Assembly: GCF_040676675.1 (NCBI RefSeq)
Contig: NZ_JBFAPK010000032.1
Span: forward strand, 1-64,000
DNA from: JBFAPK01 sp040676675
Lineage (GTDB): Bacteria > Actinomycetota > Actinomycetes > Mycobacteriales > Micromonosporaceae
DNA: 64,000 nt
Reading direction: 5' to 3'
How positions within the stretch are numbered: the stretch's first letter is position 1; each line of letters begins with the position of its first letter. The notes under the pieces were generated by a model that was given only the letters and a program-made list of their open reading frames with translations, did not search any database and was not told the origin of the DNA. This document shows positions 43,088-51,949 of this stretch, one piece after another. Position numbers and translations under genes: made by a program.

Positions 43088-44290
43088 ATGGCCAGACTCG
43101 CCCAGACGCCCGGCCTGACCGATGTGCAGCGATCGATCCTGGAGACCGTGCGGGAGTTCACCGACAAGGAGATCATCCCGCACGCGCAGCGGCTGGAGCG
43201 CGCCGACGAGTACCCGGCCGACATCGTCGACGGGATGCGGGAGATGGGCCTCTTCGGCCTCACCATCGACGAGGAGTACGGCGGGCTCGGCGAGTCGCTG
43301 CTCACCTACGCCCTGGTCGTCGAGGAGCTCTCCCGGGGCTGGATGTCGATCTCCGGCATCGTCAACACGCACTTCATCGTCGCGTACCTGGTCTCCCAGC
43401 ACGGCTCGGCGGAACAGCGGGAACGGCTGCTGCCCCGGATGGCGACCGGCGAGATGCGCGGCGCCTTCTCCATGTCCGAGCCGGGCTGCGGCTCCGACGT
43501 CGCGGCGATCCGTTCCCGGGCCGTACGCGACGGCGAGAACTTCGTACTCGACGGCCAGAAGATGTGGCTCACCAACGGCGCGTACTCCTCGGTCGTCGCC
43601 ACCCTGGTCCGCACCGACACGGGCGCCGACTCGGTCTACGGCAACATGACCACCTTCCTGGTCGAGAAGGAGCCGGGCTTCGGCGAGACCCGCCCCGGAC
43701 TCACCATCCCGGGCCGGATCGAGAAGATGGGCTACAAGGGCGTCGAGACCACGGAGATGATCCTCGACGGCGTCGTCGTGCCCGCCACGGCCGTGCTCGG
43801 GGGCGTGCCGGCGGGCCTCGGCCGCGGCTTCTACCAGATGATGGACGGCATCGAGGTGGGGCGGGTCAACGTCGCCGCCCGCGCCTGCGGGATCTCGCTG
43901 CGGGCGTTCGAGCTCGCCGTCGGCTACGCGCAGCAGCGCCAGACCTTCGGCAAGCCGCTCGCCGGGCACCAGGCGATCGCCTTCAAGCTCGCCGAGATGG
44001 GTACGAAGATCGAGGCCGCGCACGCGCTGATGGTCAACGCCGCCCGGCTGAAGGACGCCGGGGCGCGCAACGACGTCGAGGCCGGCATGGCCAAGCTGCT
44101 CGCCTCCGAGTACTGCGCCGAGGTGGTGCAGGAGGCATTCCGCATCCACGGTGGGTACGGCTACTCGAAGGAGTACGAGATCGAGCGGCTGATGCGGGAG
44201 GCGCCGTTCCTGTTGATCGGCGAGGGAACCTCGGAGATCCAGAAGACCATCATCTCCCGGGGCCTGCTCAAGGAGTACCGCCTGCCGTAG
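43088..44290 (+). CDS. Acyl-CoA dehydrogenase
   Basis: This 400-residue FAD enzyme has the family motifs FSMSEPGCGSDVAAI (substrate/flavin), GQKMWLTNGAYSS, ARACGISLRAFELAVGYAQQRQTFGKPL and LLIGEGTSEIQK, with the catalytic base expected at E379. It oxidises an acyl-CoA with an electron-transferring flavoprotein as acceptor. Chain specificity is unclear; the IHGGYGYSKEYEIERLMRE segment is shared with methylsuccinyl-CoA dehydrogenase-like and short-chain enzymes. AGGGAGGT precedes the ATG. Confidence 0.92.
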   Translation: MARLAQTPGLTDVQRSILETVREFTDKEIIPHAQRLERADEYPADIVDGMREMGLFGLTIDEEYGGLGESLLTYALVVEELSRGWMSISGIVNTHFIVAYLVSQHGSAEQRERLLPRMATGEMRGAFSMSEPGCGSDVAAIRSRAVRDGENFVLDGQKMWLTNGAYSSVVATLVRTDTGADSVYGNMTTFLVEKEPGFGETRPGLTIPGRIEKMGYKGVETTEMILDGVVVPATAVLGGVPAGLGRGFYQMMDGIEVGRVNVAARACGISLRAFELAVGYAQQRQTFGKPLAGHQAIAFKLAEMGTKIEAAHALMVNAARLKDAGARNDVEAGMAKLLASEYCAEVVQEAFRIHGGYGYSKEYEIERLMREAPFLLIGEGTSEIQKTIISRGLLKEYRLP

Positions 44291-44308
44291 GCGCCGGGGG
44301 ACGACCGG

Positions 44309-44713
44309 TCAACTGCGGGAGAGGCTCCCGACGGCCCGCTCGACCGCCAGGCACCGGTCCTCGACGTACTCGACGCCGGCCTCCTCGGCGATCCGGCGCG
44401 CCTGCGGCGAGACGATGTCGAGCTGCAACCACACGGCCGGCGCGCCGATCGCCACCGCCTCCCGGACGACCTCCACCGCCTCCTCGGCGGGACGGAACAC
44501 GTTGACGAGGTCGACCGGGTGCGGGATGTCCGCGAGCGAACGGTAGACCCGCTCGCCGAAGAGCTCGTCGGCGTACGGGTTGACCGGGGTGATCCGCCAG
44601 CCGTACCGCTGCATCTGGGCCGGGACCGAATGCGCGGCCTTGCGCGGGTCGCGCGAGGCGCCGACCACCGCGATCGTCGCGGCGCCGGCCAGGATCTGCT
44701 GAGGTGTCCGCAC
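44309..44713 (-). CDS. CoA-binding protein (CoA_binding_2)
   Basis: This 134-residue Rossmann-fold protein begins IAVVGASRDPRKAAHSVPAQMQRYGWRITPVNP and later has PAVWLQLDIVSPQARRIAEEAGV, the signature of small CoA-binding proteins such as YccU. Its partner is unknown. It is convergent with the acyl-CoA dehydrogenase gene, 18 bp away. Confidence 0.88.
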   Translation of the reverse strand: MRTPQQILAGAATIAVVGASRDPRKAAHSVPAQMQRYGWRITPVNPYADELFGERVYRSLADIPHPVDLVNVFRPAEEAVEVVREAVAIGAPAVWLQLDIVSPQARRIAEEAGVEYVEDRCLAVERAVGSLSRS

Positions 44714-44782
44714 CCGCCGACTGTAGCTCCGCGGCTCGACGGGCGGCCGGGCCGCGATCGTGCGGGCCGGAGGCCGGTCCGG

Positions 44783-46837
44783 TCAGAGCAGGGTGAGCTG
44801 CTCGGGCCCGGGCGTGGGCTCCGGTACGTCGCGAGCGGTCCCGGGCTCCGCCCGGTTCAGCCCGTAGCGCCGGGCCGCCATCCGCACCCGGGCCACCACC
44901 TCGCGCTGGTGGCTCTGCGGTTGGTACGAGCCGGTGCCGAAGAGTTCGCGGTAACGGGGTACGAGCCGAGGGAACTCCCGACCCAGCCAGCCCGCGTACC
45001 ACTCCCGCGCGCCGGGACGCAGGTGCAGCGGGAGGGGCGTGACGCTGACCGCCCCGGAGGCCGCGATGGCCGCGACGGTCTCCTCGATGGAGTCGTCGGT
45101 GTCGGTGAGCCCGGGCAGGATCGGCGCCATCAGCACGCCGACCCGGAAACCGGCGTCGGTGAACCGGCGTACGGCGTCCAGCCGCCGCCGCGGGCTGGGC
45201 GTACCGGACTCGACCGAGCGCCACAGCCGCTCGTCGACGAAGCCGACGGAGAACGAGAGGCTCACCCGGGTCACCTCGGCGGCCTGCCGCAGCAGCGGCA
45301 GGTCACGCAGGATCAGGGTGCCCTTGGTGAGGATCGAGAACGGGTTGGCGAAGTCGCGCAGCGCGGTCAGGATCGGCGGCATGAGCCGGTAGCGCCCCTC
45401 GGCGCGCTGGTAGCAGTCGACGTTGGTACCCATCGCGATGTGTTCGCCCCGCCACTTGCGGGCGCCCAGCTCCCGCCGTACCAGCTCGCCCGCGTTGACC
45501 TTGACGACCACCTTGGTGTCGAAGTCCCGCCCGGCGTCCAGGTCGAGGTAGGTGTGGGTGTTGCGGGCGAAGCAGTTGTGGCTGACCACGCCGTTGGCGA
45601 CGAAGTCGCCGGTCCCGGTGGTGATGTCGTAGAGCGGCAGGTCCAGGCCCAGTGGTTCGATCGACGACACCCGCAGGTCGCCGTCGCTCCCGATCGCCGC
45701 GCCGTCGATCCGGAGCCTCCGGCCCGTCGCGGGGTCGGTCCGGTGGACGAAGCGGAGGCGTTCCCGCAGCCCGCCGCTCAGCCGCACCACCCGCGCCCCG
45801 TCCGGCGAGCGCTCGTCCTCCAGCGCCGCCTCGAAGCCGGCGGCGTGCAGCGCCGCCGTCGTCTCTTCGAGGAGCAGGTCGTCGCCGGCGGCGACGCGTA
45901 CGGTCCCGTCGGCGCCGCCCCTGACGTCGAAGATCCCGGCGAGGAAGCCCAGCCGCCACCCCTCGGACGGCTCCTCCGGCCGGGCGACGAGCTCCCGGAT
46001 CCTCACCACGTCCGCCACCTTCGAGGTCCGGATCGCGTGGCGCTCCCGACGGGCGGCGCCCGCCGGGCCGGGCCGGGCGGACGCCACCTGGACGCCCACG
46101 TTGCCGAGGTACCGCCGGACCCGGTCGACCACCTCGCGGTCGGCCAGCGCCAGGCGGAACCGGTGGACCCTGCCGTAGCTGTAGGCGTACGAGGCGAGGA
46201 TCCCCTCGCCCCGGATCGTGCCGGCGAGGTAGCCGCGCTGGTACTCCGCGCTCTCCTTGGGCGGTGCGGCGAGCCCGCCCACGCCCATGAGCCGCTGCCC
46301 CCTGGTCAGGTGCGGTCGCCGCGTGCCGTCGGGGTGGTCCGTCACGTGCTTCCAGCCGCCGGGGGTGAGAAACCGGTGGTCCCCGCTCGCCACCAGGCTG
46401 GTGCCGTCGGCGAGGGTGATCCGGTATGCCGGTTTCACCGTCGACCAGTGCGCCAGCACCTCGGTCGGCACGTAGCGGCGGTGGGCGCCCGACCCGGCGG
46501 TCCCGTAGATCCGGTCGCCGACCCGGAGGTCGGCGAGCGGCTTCGTCCGGCCGTCGGCCATGAGGATGGGCGTGTCGCCGGAGAGGCAGTAACTGCACGC
46601 GTGGGTGCAGCCACGGTACGGGTTGACCGTCCAGTCGAACGGCACGCGGGAGGCGCCGGGCACCCGGTTGATGATCGACTTGGCGCGTACCTCGTAGAAG
46701 GTCATCCCGGCGAAGTCGGGCGTGTCGAACGTCCTGACCACGGCGTCGGGCAGCGCCAGCGGCAGGGATGGCGCTGCCGCCGGCGCCGCCACGGAGACTC
46801 CCTGGTCGGGGGGAGCCGACAGGTTGTCCCATCGCAC
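44783..46837 (-). CDS. Rv2578c-type radical SAM protein interrupted by an intein
   Basis: The 684-residue precursor is a radical SAM protein of the Rv2578c family (346 residues after splicing). Its start VRWDNL at GTG 46837 is the family start. The CxxxCxxC cluster motif reads CTHACSY-CFARN after removal of a 338-residue intein (residues 84-421). The intein's downstream residue is the third cluster cysteine, so the enzyme cannot bind its [4Fe-4S] cluster until splicing. The C-terminal extein keeps TLILRDLPLLRQAAEVTRVSLSFSVGFVDERLW and GVLMAPILPGLTD. Target reaction unknown; family members resemble spore photoproduct lyase-type proteins. Confidence 0.93.
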   Translation of the reverse strand: MRWDNLSAPPDQGVSVAAPAAAPSLPLALPDAVVRTFDTPDFAGMTFYEVRAKSIINRVPGASRVPFDWTVNPYRGCTHACSYCLSGDTPILMADGRTKPLADLRVGDRIYGTAGSGAHRRYVPTEVLAHWSTVKPAYRITLADGTSLVASGDHRFLTPGGWKHVTDHPDGTRRPHLTRGQRLMGVGGLAAPPKESAEYQRGYLAGTIRGEGILASYAYSYGRVHRFRLALADREVVDRVRRYLGNVGVQVASARPGPAGAARRERHAIRTSKVADVVRIRELVARPEEPSEGWRLGFLAGIFDVRGGADGTVRVAAGDDLLLEETTAALHAAGFEAALEDERSPDGARVVRLSGGLRERLRFVHRTDPATGRRLRIDGAAIGSDGDLRVSSIEPLGLDLPLYDITTGTGDFVANGVVSHNCFARNTHTYLDLDAGRDFDTKVVVKVNAGELVRRELGARKWRGEHIAMGTNVDCYQRAEGRYRLMPPILTALRDFANPFSILTKGTLILRDLPLLRQAAEVTRVSLSFSVGFVDERLWRSVESGTPSPRRRLDAVRRFTDAGFRVGVLMAPILPGLTDTDDSIEETVAAIAASGAVSVTPLPLHLRPGAREWYAGWLGREFPRLVPRYRELFGTGSYQPQSHQREVVARVRMAARRYGLNRAEPGTARDVPEPTPGPEQLTLL
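45575..46588 (-). mobile_element. Intein with decayed LAGLIDADG endonuclease
   Basis: The 338-residue intein begins with Cys (CLSGDTPILMADG, block A), has a block B-like VASGDHRFLT, and ends DITTGTGDFVANGVVSHN (blocks F and G: penultimate His, final Asn) before extein Cys. Two LAGLIDADG-like helices are visible: YLAGTIRGEG and FLAGIFDVRGG. The eighth position holds Glu in the first but Arg in the second, where a metal-binding acid is expected, so cleavage is probably lost while splicing residues remain intact. The gene would then carry a fixed intein. Confidence 0.9.
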
Positions 46838-47003
46838 GGCACGATTCGAACACGCGTACGAGAAAATGGCAAGCCGGCGCGGCGGTCGCGGCCGGACGGC
46901 ACCCCGGCCGACACCCGTGACGTGCGCCGCGACATCTCGGGGCCGTGACGTGCGCCGGGACACGTCGGGGCAGCCCCGGGCCGGGGCGCGGCATCATTGC
47001 CCG

Positions 47004-47954
47004 GTGGACGTGACGGACCTCGAGCCGCACCGGGGCGAGCTGGTGGCGTACTGCTACCGGATGCTCGGCTCGTTCCACGAGGCCGAGGACCTGGTGCAGG
47101 AGACGATGCTGCGCGCCTGGCGGGCCCGGGACCGCTACGACCCCGCGCGCGCCTCCGTACGGACCTGGCTGTACCGGATCGCGACCAACGCCTGCCTGAC
47201 CGCGCTGGAGGGACGGCCCCGGCGGCCGTTGCCGTCCGGGCTGGGCGCGCCCAGCGAGGATCCCCGGGCGGCGCTCACGCCGGCGTTCGACATCCCCTGG
47301 CTCCAGCCGTTTCCCGATCCGCGGTTGGACGCGGAGGCGCGGGCCGACATGCGGCTGGCGCTGGTCGTGGCGATGCAGGTCCTGCCGCCACGGCAGCGGG
47401 CCGTGCTCGTGCTCCGCGAGGTGCTGGAGTTCACCGCCGCCGAGGTCGCCGACCAGCTGGGGACCACGGTGCCGGCCGTCAACAGCGCCCTCCAGCGGGC
47501 CCGCGCCGCCCTGCGGACCGCGGGGGACGTGGGCGAGGTCACCGAGCCGGACGATCCCGAGGTGCGCGGGGCCGTCGAACGGTACCTGCGGGCGTTCCAG
47601 GCGGCCGACGTCACCGCGCTCGTGCGACTGCTCACCGACGACGCCGTGCTGGAGATGCCGCCGGTGCCGCTCTGGTACCGAGGCCGCCGCGACTACGGCC
47701 TGTTCATGAGCCGCGTGTTCGAGACGCGCGGGACGGACTGGGGGGTGCGCCGGCTGACCGCCAACGGGCAGCCCGCGTTCGCCGCGTACGCGCCGGAGCC
47801 CGGTGGCGGCCACCGCCGGCTGCACACGCTCCAGGTCCTCACGGTGGTCGGCGGGCGGGTCGCGCGCAACGTGGTGTTCGCCGATCCCCGCGTGTTCCAG
47901 GCGTTCGACCTGCCCGAACGGATCCCCGTCGACGATTTTTCCCGGCAGCGATGA
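47004..47954 (+). CDS. ECF sigma factor with SnoaL-like C-terminus (SigX5 type)
   Basis: This RNA polymerase sigma factor of 316 residues has region 2 (VAYCYRMLGSFHEAEDLVQETMLRAWRARDRY), region 4 (LPPRQRAVLVLREVLEFTAAEVADQLGTTVPAVNSALQRAR), and a C-terminal SnoaL-like domain (about 195-300, VERYLRAFQAADVTALVRLLTDDAVLEMPP). This fused form is seen in SigX5-type ECF factors, whose extra domain is thought to control activity in place of an anti-sigma factor. The start at GTG 47004 has no ribosome binding site and may be leaderless. A reductase gene follows. Confidence 0.86.
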   Translation: MDVTDLEPHRGELVAYCYRMLGSFHEAEDLVQETMLRAWRARDRYDPARASVRTWLYRIATNACLTALEGRPRRPLPSGLGAPSEDPRAALTPAFDIPWLQPFPDPRLDAEARADMRLALVVAMQVLPPRQRAVLVLREVLEFTAAEVADQLGTTVPAVNSALQRARAALRTAGDVGEVTEPDDPEVRGAVERYLRAFQAADVTALVRLLTDDAVLEMPPVPLWYRGRRDYGLFMSRVFETRGTDWGVRRLTANGQPAFAAYAPEPGGGHRRLHTLQVLTVVGGRVARNVVFADPRVFQAFDLPERIPVDDFSRQR

Positions 47955-48010
47955 GTCCGGCCGGTGCCGCCGGTACGTACCGGCGAGCATCGAGCGACAG
48001 GAGAACCATC

Positions 48011-48568
48011 GTGAGCGTCATCGTCATCGAGTTCGTCACCCTGGACGGGATCGTCTCCGACCCGGACGGCCGCGGAGGCACACCGACCGGCGGCTGGGCG
48101 TTCCGCCACGGCCCCGAGACGGTAGCCGGCGACAAGTTCCGGCTCGGCAGCATCCTGGACGACGGGGTCCTGCTGCTGGGGCGGAGGACCTGGCAGCTGT
48201 TCTCGCGGCTCTGGCCCGCGCGCGAGGACCCGTTCTCGGTACGGATGAACGCCGTGCCGAAGCTGGTCGCCACCCGTACGCTGACCGGCACGTCGGCGTG
48301 GGCGAACTCGCGGATCGTCGACGGCGATCTCGTGGACGCCGTCAGGCGCGAGCGGCGCGACGTGATCGTCACGGGCAGCCTCGGGGTGGTGCGGACGCTC
48401 ATGGCCGAGGACCTGGTCGACGAGTACCGGCTGCTGACCTTCCCCACGGTCCTCGGCACCGGCGAGCGGTTGTTCTCCCCCGGCGGCGGGCCCACGTACC
48501 TGGAGTGCCGGTCGGCCGAGCGGGTGGGTGCCGCCGTCCTCGCCCGCTACGGCCGGGCGGCGCGCTGA
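48011..48568 (+). CDS. Dihydrofolate reductase-family (RibD_C-like) protein
   Basis: This 185-residue NADPH-dependent reductase-like protein shows VTLDGIVSDPDG, GVLLLGRRTWQLFSRLWP, VTGSLGVVRTLMAEDLVDEYRLLTFPTVLGTGERLF, a pattern shared by RibD C-terminal and YyaP-type proteins. Substrate is unknown. It lies 56 bp after the ECF sigma gene, and such pairs are frequent in actinobacteria, so the reductase may belong to the sigma factor's regulon. AGGAGA precedes GTG 48011. Confidence 0.83.
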   Translation: MSVIVIEFVTLDGIVSDPDGRGGTPTGGWAFRHGPETVAGDKFRLGSILDDGVLLLGRRTWQLFSRLWPAREDPFSVRMNAVPKLVATRTLTGTSAWANSRIVDGDLVDAVRRERRDVIVTGSLGVVRTLMAEDLVDEYRLLTFPTVLGTGERLFSPGGGPTYLECRSAERVGAAVLARYGRAAR

Positions 48569-48679
48569 CGGTCGCCTGGTAGGACCGCCGACGACCGCAT
48601 CCAGGTCCTCGATGAGCCGCGCGCCTCGACCTTCGGTACCGACGCCCGCCCGGGGGCCGGTCCCGCGGGTCGGGGCGGG

Positions 48680-49696
48680 TCAGCTCGCCGGCGGTCCGCT
48701 GCTCTCGCGGCGGACCAGCTCGGCGTCGACGTGCTCGACGTCCGGGGCGTCCCCGGAGGGCTCCAGCGCGAGGCTCATGGCGCGGGCGCCCATGTCCGCC
48801 AGGGGCAGGCGCACGGTGGTGAGCGCCGGGGTGACGTCGCGGGCGATCGGCATGTCGTCGAAGCCGATCACGCTGATCCGGCCCGGCACGCCGATGCCCC
48901 GCTCGCGCAGCAGGGCGAGCGCGCCGACCGCCATCGAGTCGTTGAGCGCGGCGATGGCGGTGATCTCCGGCGCCGCGTCGAGCAGGGCCGCCGTGGCGGC
49001 GGTACCGCCGGCCCGGTCGAAGCCCGCGTAGACGATCCGGCTCGCCGGCAGCTCGACGCCGTGCTCGGCGGCGGCGCGGCGCAGCCCGGCCAGCCGGTCG
49101 GTGGTGGTGGTGAGGTGCTCCGGTCCGGCGATCACGCCGAGGTTCCGGTGGCCGAGGGAGAGCAGCTCGCCGCCCATGAGGTAGCCGCCGGTCTCGTTGG
49201 CCGGGATGACCGCGTGGCCGGTGTGGTCGTGCCGGCCGATCACCGCGACGTGCCCGCCCGTGGCCTGGTACACCCGCAGCTTCGCGTCGAGCGTGCGGGT
49301 GAACTCCTCGTCGTGGTACCCGGAGCCGGTGAGGATGATCGCCGCGACCTGGTGCGCCCGGAGCAGCTCGACGTACTCCAGCTCCTTGTCCGGGTCGCGG
49401 TACGTGTTGCAGATGATCACGAGCCGGCCGTGCTGGGTGGCGACGCGTTGCAGGCCGCGGGTGATCTCGGCGAAGTACGGGTCGGAGACGTCGTGCACGA
49501 TCACGCCGACGGCGCTGCGGTGGGAGCGGGCGAGGGACTGGGCGTGCGCGTTCGGGACGTACTGAAGCTCCTCGACGGCGGCGAGCACCCGCTCGCGCAG
49601 CGCCTCGGTCACCGGCTTGGGGCTGCCGTTGATGATCCTGGACGCGGTGGCGGGCGAGACTCCCGCGCGACGGGCGACATCCGCCAAGGTGGCCAT
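48680..49696 (-). CDS. LacI-family transcriptional regulator
   Basis: This 338-residue repressor has an N-terminal helix-turn-helix (TLADVARRAGVSPATASRIINGSPKPV), the hinge with LQYVPNAHAQSLARS, and a periplasmic-binding-protein-like sensor domain (VGVIVHDVSDPYFAEITRGL, VIGFDDMPIARDVTPALTTVRLP). It is divergent from a Gfo/Idh/MocA-isomerase operon and most likely represses it in the absence of a sugar or inositol-type ligand. A matching palindromic operator is at 49836-49850. Confidence 0.9.
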   Translation of the reverse strand: MATLADVARRAGVSPATASRIINGSPKPVTEALRERVLAAVEELQYVPNAHAQSLARSHRSAVGVIVHDVSDPYFAEITRGLQRVATQHGRLVIICNTYRDPDKELEYVELLRAHQVAAIILTGSGYHDEEFTRTLDAKLRVYQATGGHVAVIGRHDHTGHAVIPANETGGYLMGGELLSLGHRNLGVIAGPEHLTTTTDRLAGLRRAAAEHGVELPASRIVYAGFDRAGGTAATAALLDAAPEITAIAALNDSMAVGALALLRERGIGVPGRISVIGFDDMPIARDVTPALTTVRLPLADMGARAMSLALEPSGDAPDVEHVDAELVRRESSGPPAS

Positions 49697-49835
49697 CGAT
49701 CCAGCCCTTCCCGCCGGGCCCGCTCCGCGCGAGCCTTGGAAAACACGGCATGGTGCCGGCAGTCGGATGTTGGTGAGGATAGCGCGCGGGGCCGAGCACC
49801 CTTGCTCAAGCCGGCGGCGTCTTAGTAGTGTGCGC

Positions 49836-49850
49836 GGGAAAGCGCTTACC
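49836..49850. promoter_or_regulatory. LacI-type operator
   Basis: GGGAAAGCGCTTACC is centred on AAGCGCTT, the palindromic core of actinobacterial LacI-family operators (classic half-site GGTAAGCGCTT). It lies in the gap between the LacI gene and the MocA gene, about 57 bases before the MocA start, where a repressor would block that promoter. Confidence 0.7.
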
Positions 49851-49907
49851 TGCCGCCCGGGGCGGTAGTCGACGAGCGGTAGTCGATCAGCCTGAGGAGG
49901 CGACGGC

Positions 49908-51080
49908 ATGGCCCGTACCACGATCGGGATCGTGCTCAACGGCGTGACCGGCCGGATGGGGTACCGGCAGCACCTGGTCCGTTCCCTGCTGGCCATCCGC
50001 GAGCAGGGTGGCCTCCCGCTCGCCGACGGCAGCCGGCTGTGGCCGGAGCCGATCCTGGTCGGGCGCAGCGAGGCCAAGCTGCGCGACATCGCCGAGCGGC
50101 ACGGGCTGACCGAGTGGAGCACCGACCTGCCCGCGACGCTGGCCCGGCCCGACGTGCGGATCTACTTCGACGCGCAGGTGACCGCGCAGCGGGAGAAGGC
50201 GCTGAAGCTCGCGATCGAGGCCGGCAAGCACATCTACACCGAGAAGCCGACCGCCGAGGACCTGGCCGGCGCGGTCGAACTGGCCCGGCTCGCCGACGCC
50301 GCCGGCGTCAAGCACGGCGTCGTGCAGGACAAGCTCTTCCTGCCCGGCCTGCGCAAGCTGGACCGGCTGGTGAAGGGCGGCTTCTTCGGCCGCATTCTCT
50401 CCGTACGCGGGGAGTTCGGGTACTGGGTCTTCGAGGGCGACTGGCAGGCCGCCCAGCGTCCCTCGTGGAACTACCGCGCCGCCGACGGCGGAGGCATCGT
50501 GGTCGACATGTTCCCGCACTGGCACTACGTGCTGGAGCAGATCTTCGGCCGGGTCACCGCGGTCACCGCGCACGTGACCACGCACATTCCGCGGCGCTGG
50601 GACGAGCAGGGCGAGCCGTACGACGCCACGGCCGACGACGCCGCGTACGGCATCTTCGAGATCGACGCCCCGACGGGCCCGATGGTCGCGCAGATCAACT
50701 CGTCCTGGGCGGTCCGGGTCTACCGGGACGAACTGGTCGAGTTCCAGGTCGACGGCGTCGAGGGCAGCGCCGTGGCCGGGCTGCGCAACTGCCGCGTCCA
50801 GCACCGGGCCGCCACCCCGAAGCCGGTGTGGAATCCGGACCTGCCCGCGACCGAGGACTTCCGCTCGCAGTGGCAGGCGGTCCCGGACAACGAGGAGTTC
50901 GACAACGGCTTCAAGGCCCAGTGGGAGCTGTTCCTGCGGCACGTGGTCGAGGAGACGCCGTACAGCTGGGACCTCTGGGCCGGCGCCCGGGGCGTACAGC
51001 TCGCCGAGCTGGGCCTCCGGTCGGCGCGCGAGGGGCGCCGGATCGAGGTACCGGAGCTGACCGGCAAGGACGCCCGGTGA
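49908..51080 (+). CDS. Gfo/Idh/MocA-family oxidoreductase
   Basis: This 390-residue NAD(P)-dependent sugar or cyclitol dehydrogenase has an N-terminal Rossmann fold and the central KHIYTEKPTAEDLAGAVEL motif (EKP signature of the family), followed by GVVQDKLFLPGLRKLDRL and the C-terminal sheet domain. Substrate is unknown. CTGAGGAGG precedes the ATG. It is co-transcribed with the sugar phosphate isomerase-like gene (4-bp overlap) and probably controlled by the adjacent LacI protein. Confidence 0.88.
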   Translation: MARTTIGIVLNGVTGRMGYRQHLVRSLLAIREQGGLPLADGSRLWPEPILVGRSEAKLRDIAERHGLTEWSTDLPATLARPDVRIYFDAQVTAQREKALKLAIEAGKHIYTEKPTAEDLAGAVELARLADAAGVKHGVVQDKLFLPGLRKLDRLVKGGFFGRILSVRGEFGYWVFEGDWQAAQRPSWNYRAADGGGIVVDMFPHWHYVLEQIFGRVTAVTAHVTTHIPRRWDEQGEPYDATADDAAYGIFEIDAPTGPMVAQINSSWAVRVYRDELVEFQVDGVEGSAVAGLRNCRVQHRAATPKPVWNPDLPATEDFRSQWQAVPDNEEFDNGFKAQWELFLRHVVEETPYSWDLWAGARGVQLAELGLRSAREGRRIEVPELTGKDAR

Positions 51081-51916
51081 GCGGCCCGGCGGCCCGGTTC
51101 GGGGGCGGCCCGGCGGCCCGGTTCGCCTTCAACCAGGCGACCGCGAAGTACTGGCCGATGGAGGAGCTGGTCGCCGGCTGCGTGGACGCCGGCGTCGGCG
51201 GGGTGGGCCTGTGGCGGGAGGAGACCGCCGCGTACGGGGTGGAGAAGACCGCGGCGCTCGTCCGGGACGCCGGGCTCGCGGTGACCTCGCTCTGCCGGGG
51301 TGGTTTCTTCAACAGCCCCGACTGGTACGACGAGAACCGCCGCGCCATCGACGAGGCGGCCACGCTCGGCGCCCCGGTACTGGTGCTCGTCTCCGGCGGG
51401 CTCCCGCCGGGCAGTCGGGACGTGGACGCCGCGCGCGCCCACGTCGGCGAGGCCGTCGGCGAGCTGGTACCGCACGCGCTCGCGGCCGGGGTACGGCTGG
51501 CCATCGAGCCGCTGCACCCGATGTTCTGCTCCGACCGGTGCGTCGTCTCCAGCCTCGGGCAGGCGCTGGACCTGGCCGAGCCGTACCCGGCCGAGGCGGT
51601 CGGCGTGGTGGTCGACACGTACCACGTCTGGTGGGACGACCAGGTCTGGACGCAGATCGACCGGGCCGGCCGGGCGGGGCGGATCGCCTGCTTCCAGGTC
51701 GCGGACTGGATCACGCCGCTGCCCGAGGGAGTCCTGCTCGGCCGGGGGCTGCCCGGCACGGGCTGCGTCGAGCTGCGCCGCTTCCGGGAGGCGGTCGACG
51801 CGGCCGGTTACCGGGGCCCCGTCGAGGTGGAGGTCTTCCACGCGGACGTCTGGGCCCGGCCGGGCCGGTCGGTGCTCGACGAGTCGCTCGCCGGTTACCT
51901 GGACCACGTCGCCTGA
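51077..51916 (+). CDS. Sugar phosphate isomerase/epimerase-like TIM-barrel protein
   Basis: This 279-residue xylose isomerase-like barrel shows ELVAGCVDAGVGGVGLWREE, LAIEPLHPMF (metal-binding Glu), VVVDTYHVWWDDQVW and VEVEVFHADVWARPG. It probably isomerises the product of the neighbouring oxidoreductase. GTG 51077 overlaps the upstream stop (GTGA). Near the start the sequence GPAARFGG is duplicated in tandem (SGPAARFGGGPAARFAF), caused by a 21-bp repeat. Confidence 0.83.
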   Translation: MSGPAARFGGGPAARFAFNQATAKYWPMEELVAGCVDAGVGGVGLWREETAAYGVEKTAALVRDAGLAVTSLCRGGFFNSPDWYDENRRAIDEAATLGAPVLVLVSGGLPPGSRDVDAARAHVGEAVGELVPHALAAGVRLAIEPLHPMFCSDRCVVSSLGQALDLAEPYPAEAVGVVVDTYHVWWDDQVWTQIDRAGRAGRIACFQVADWITPLPEGVLLGRGLPGTGCVELRRFREAVDAAGYRGPVEVEVFHADVWARPGRSVLDESLAGYLDHVA

Positions 51917-51949
51917 GCGCCGACCGGCCGGCCGGGGCAGGATGGGGGC

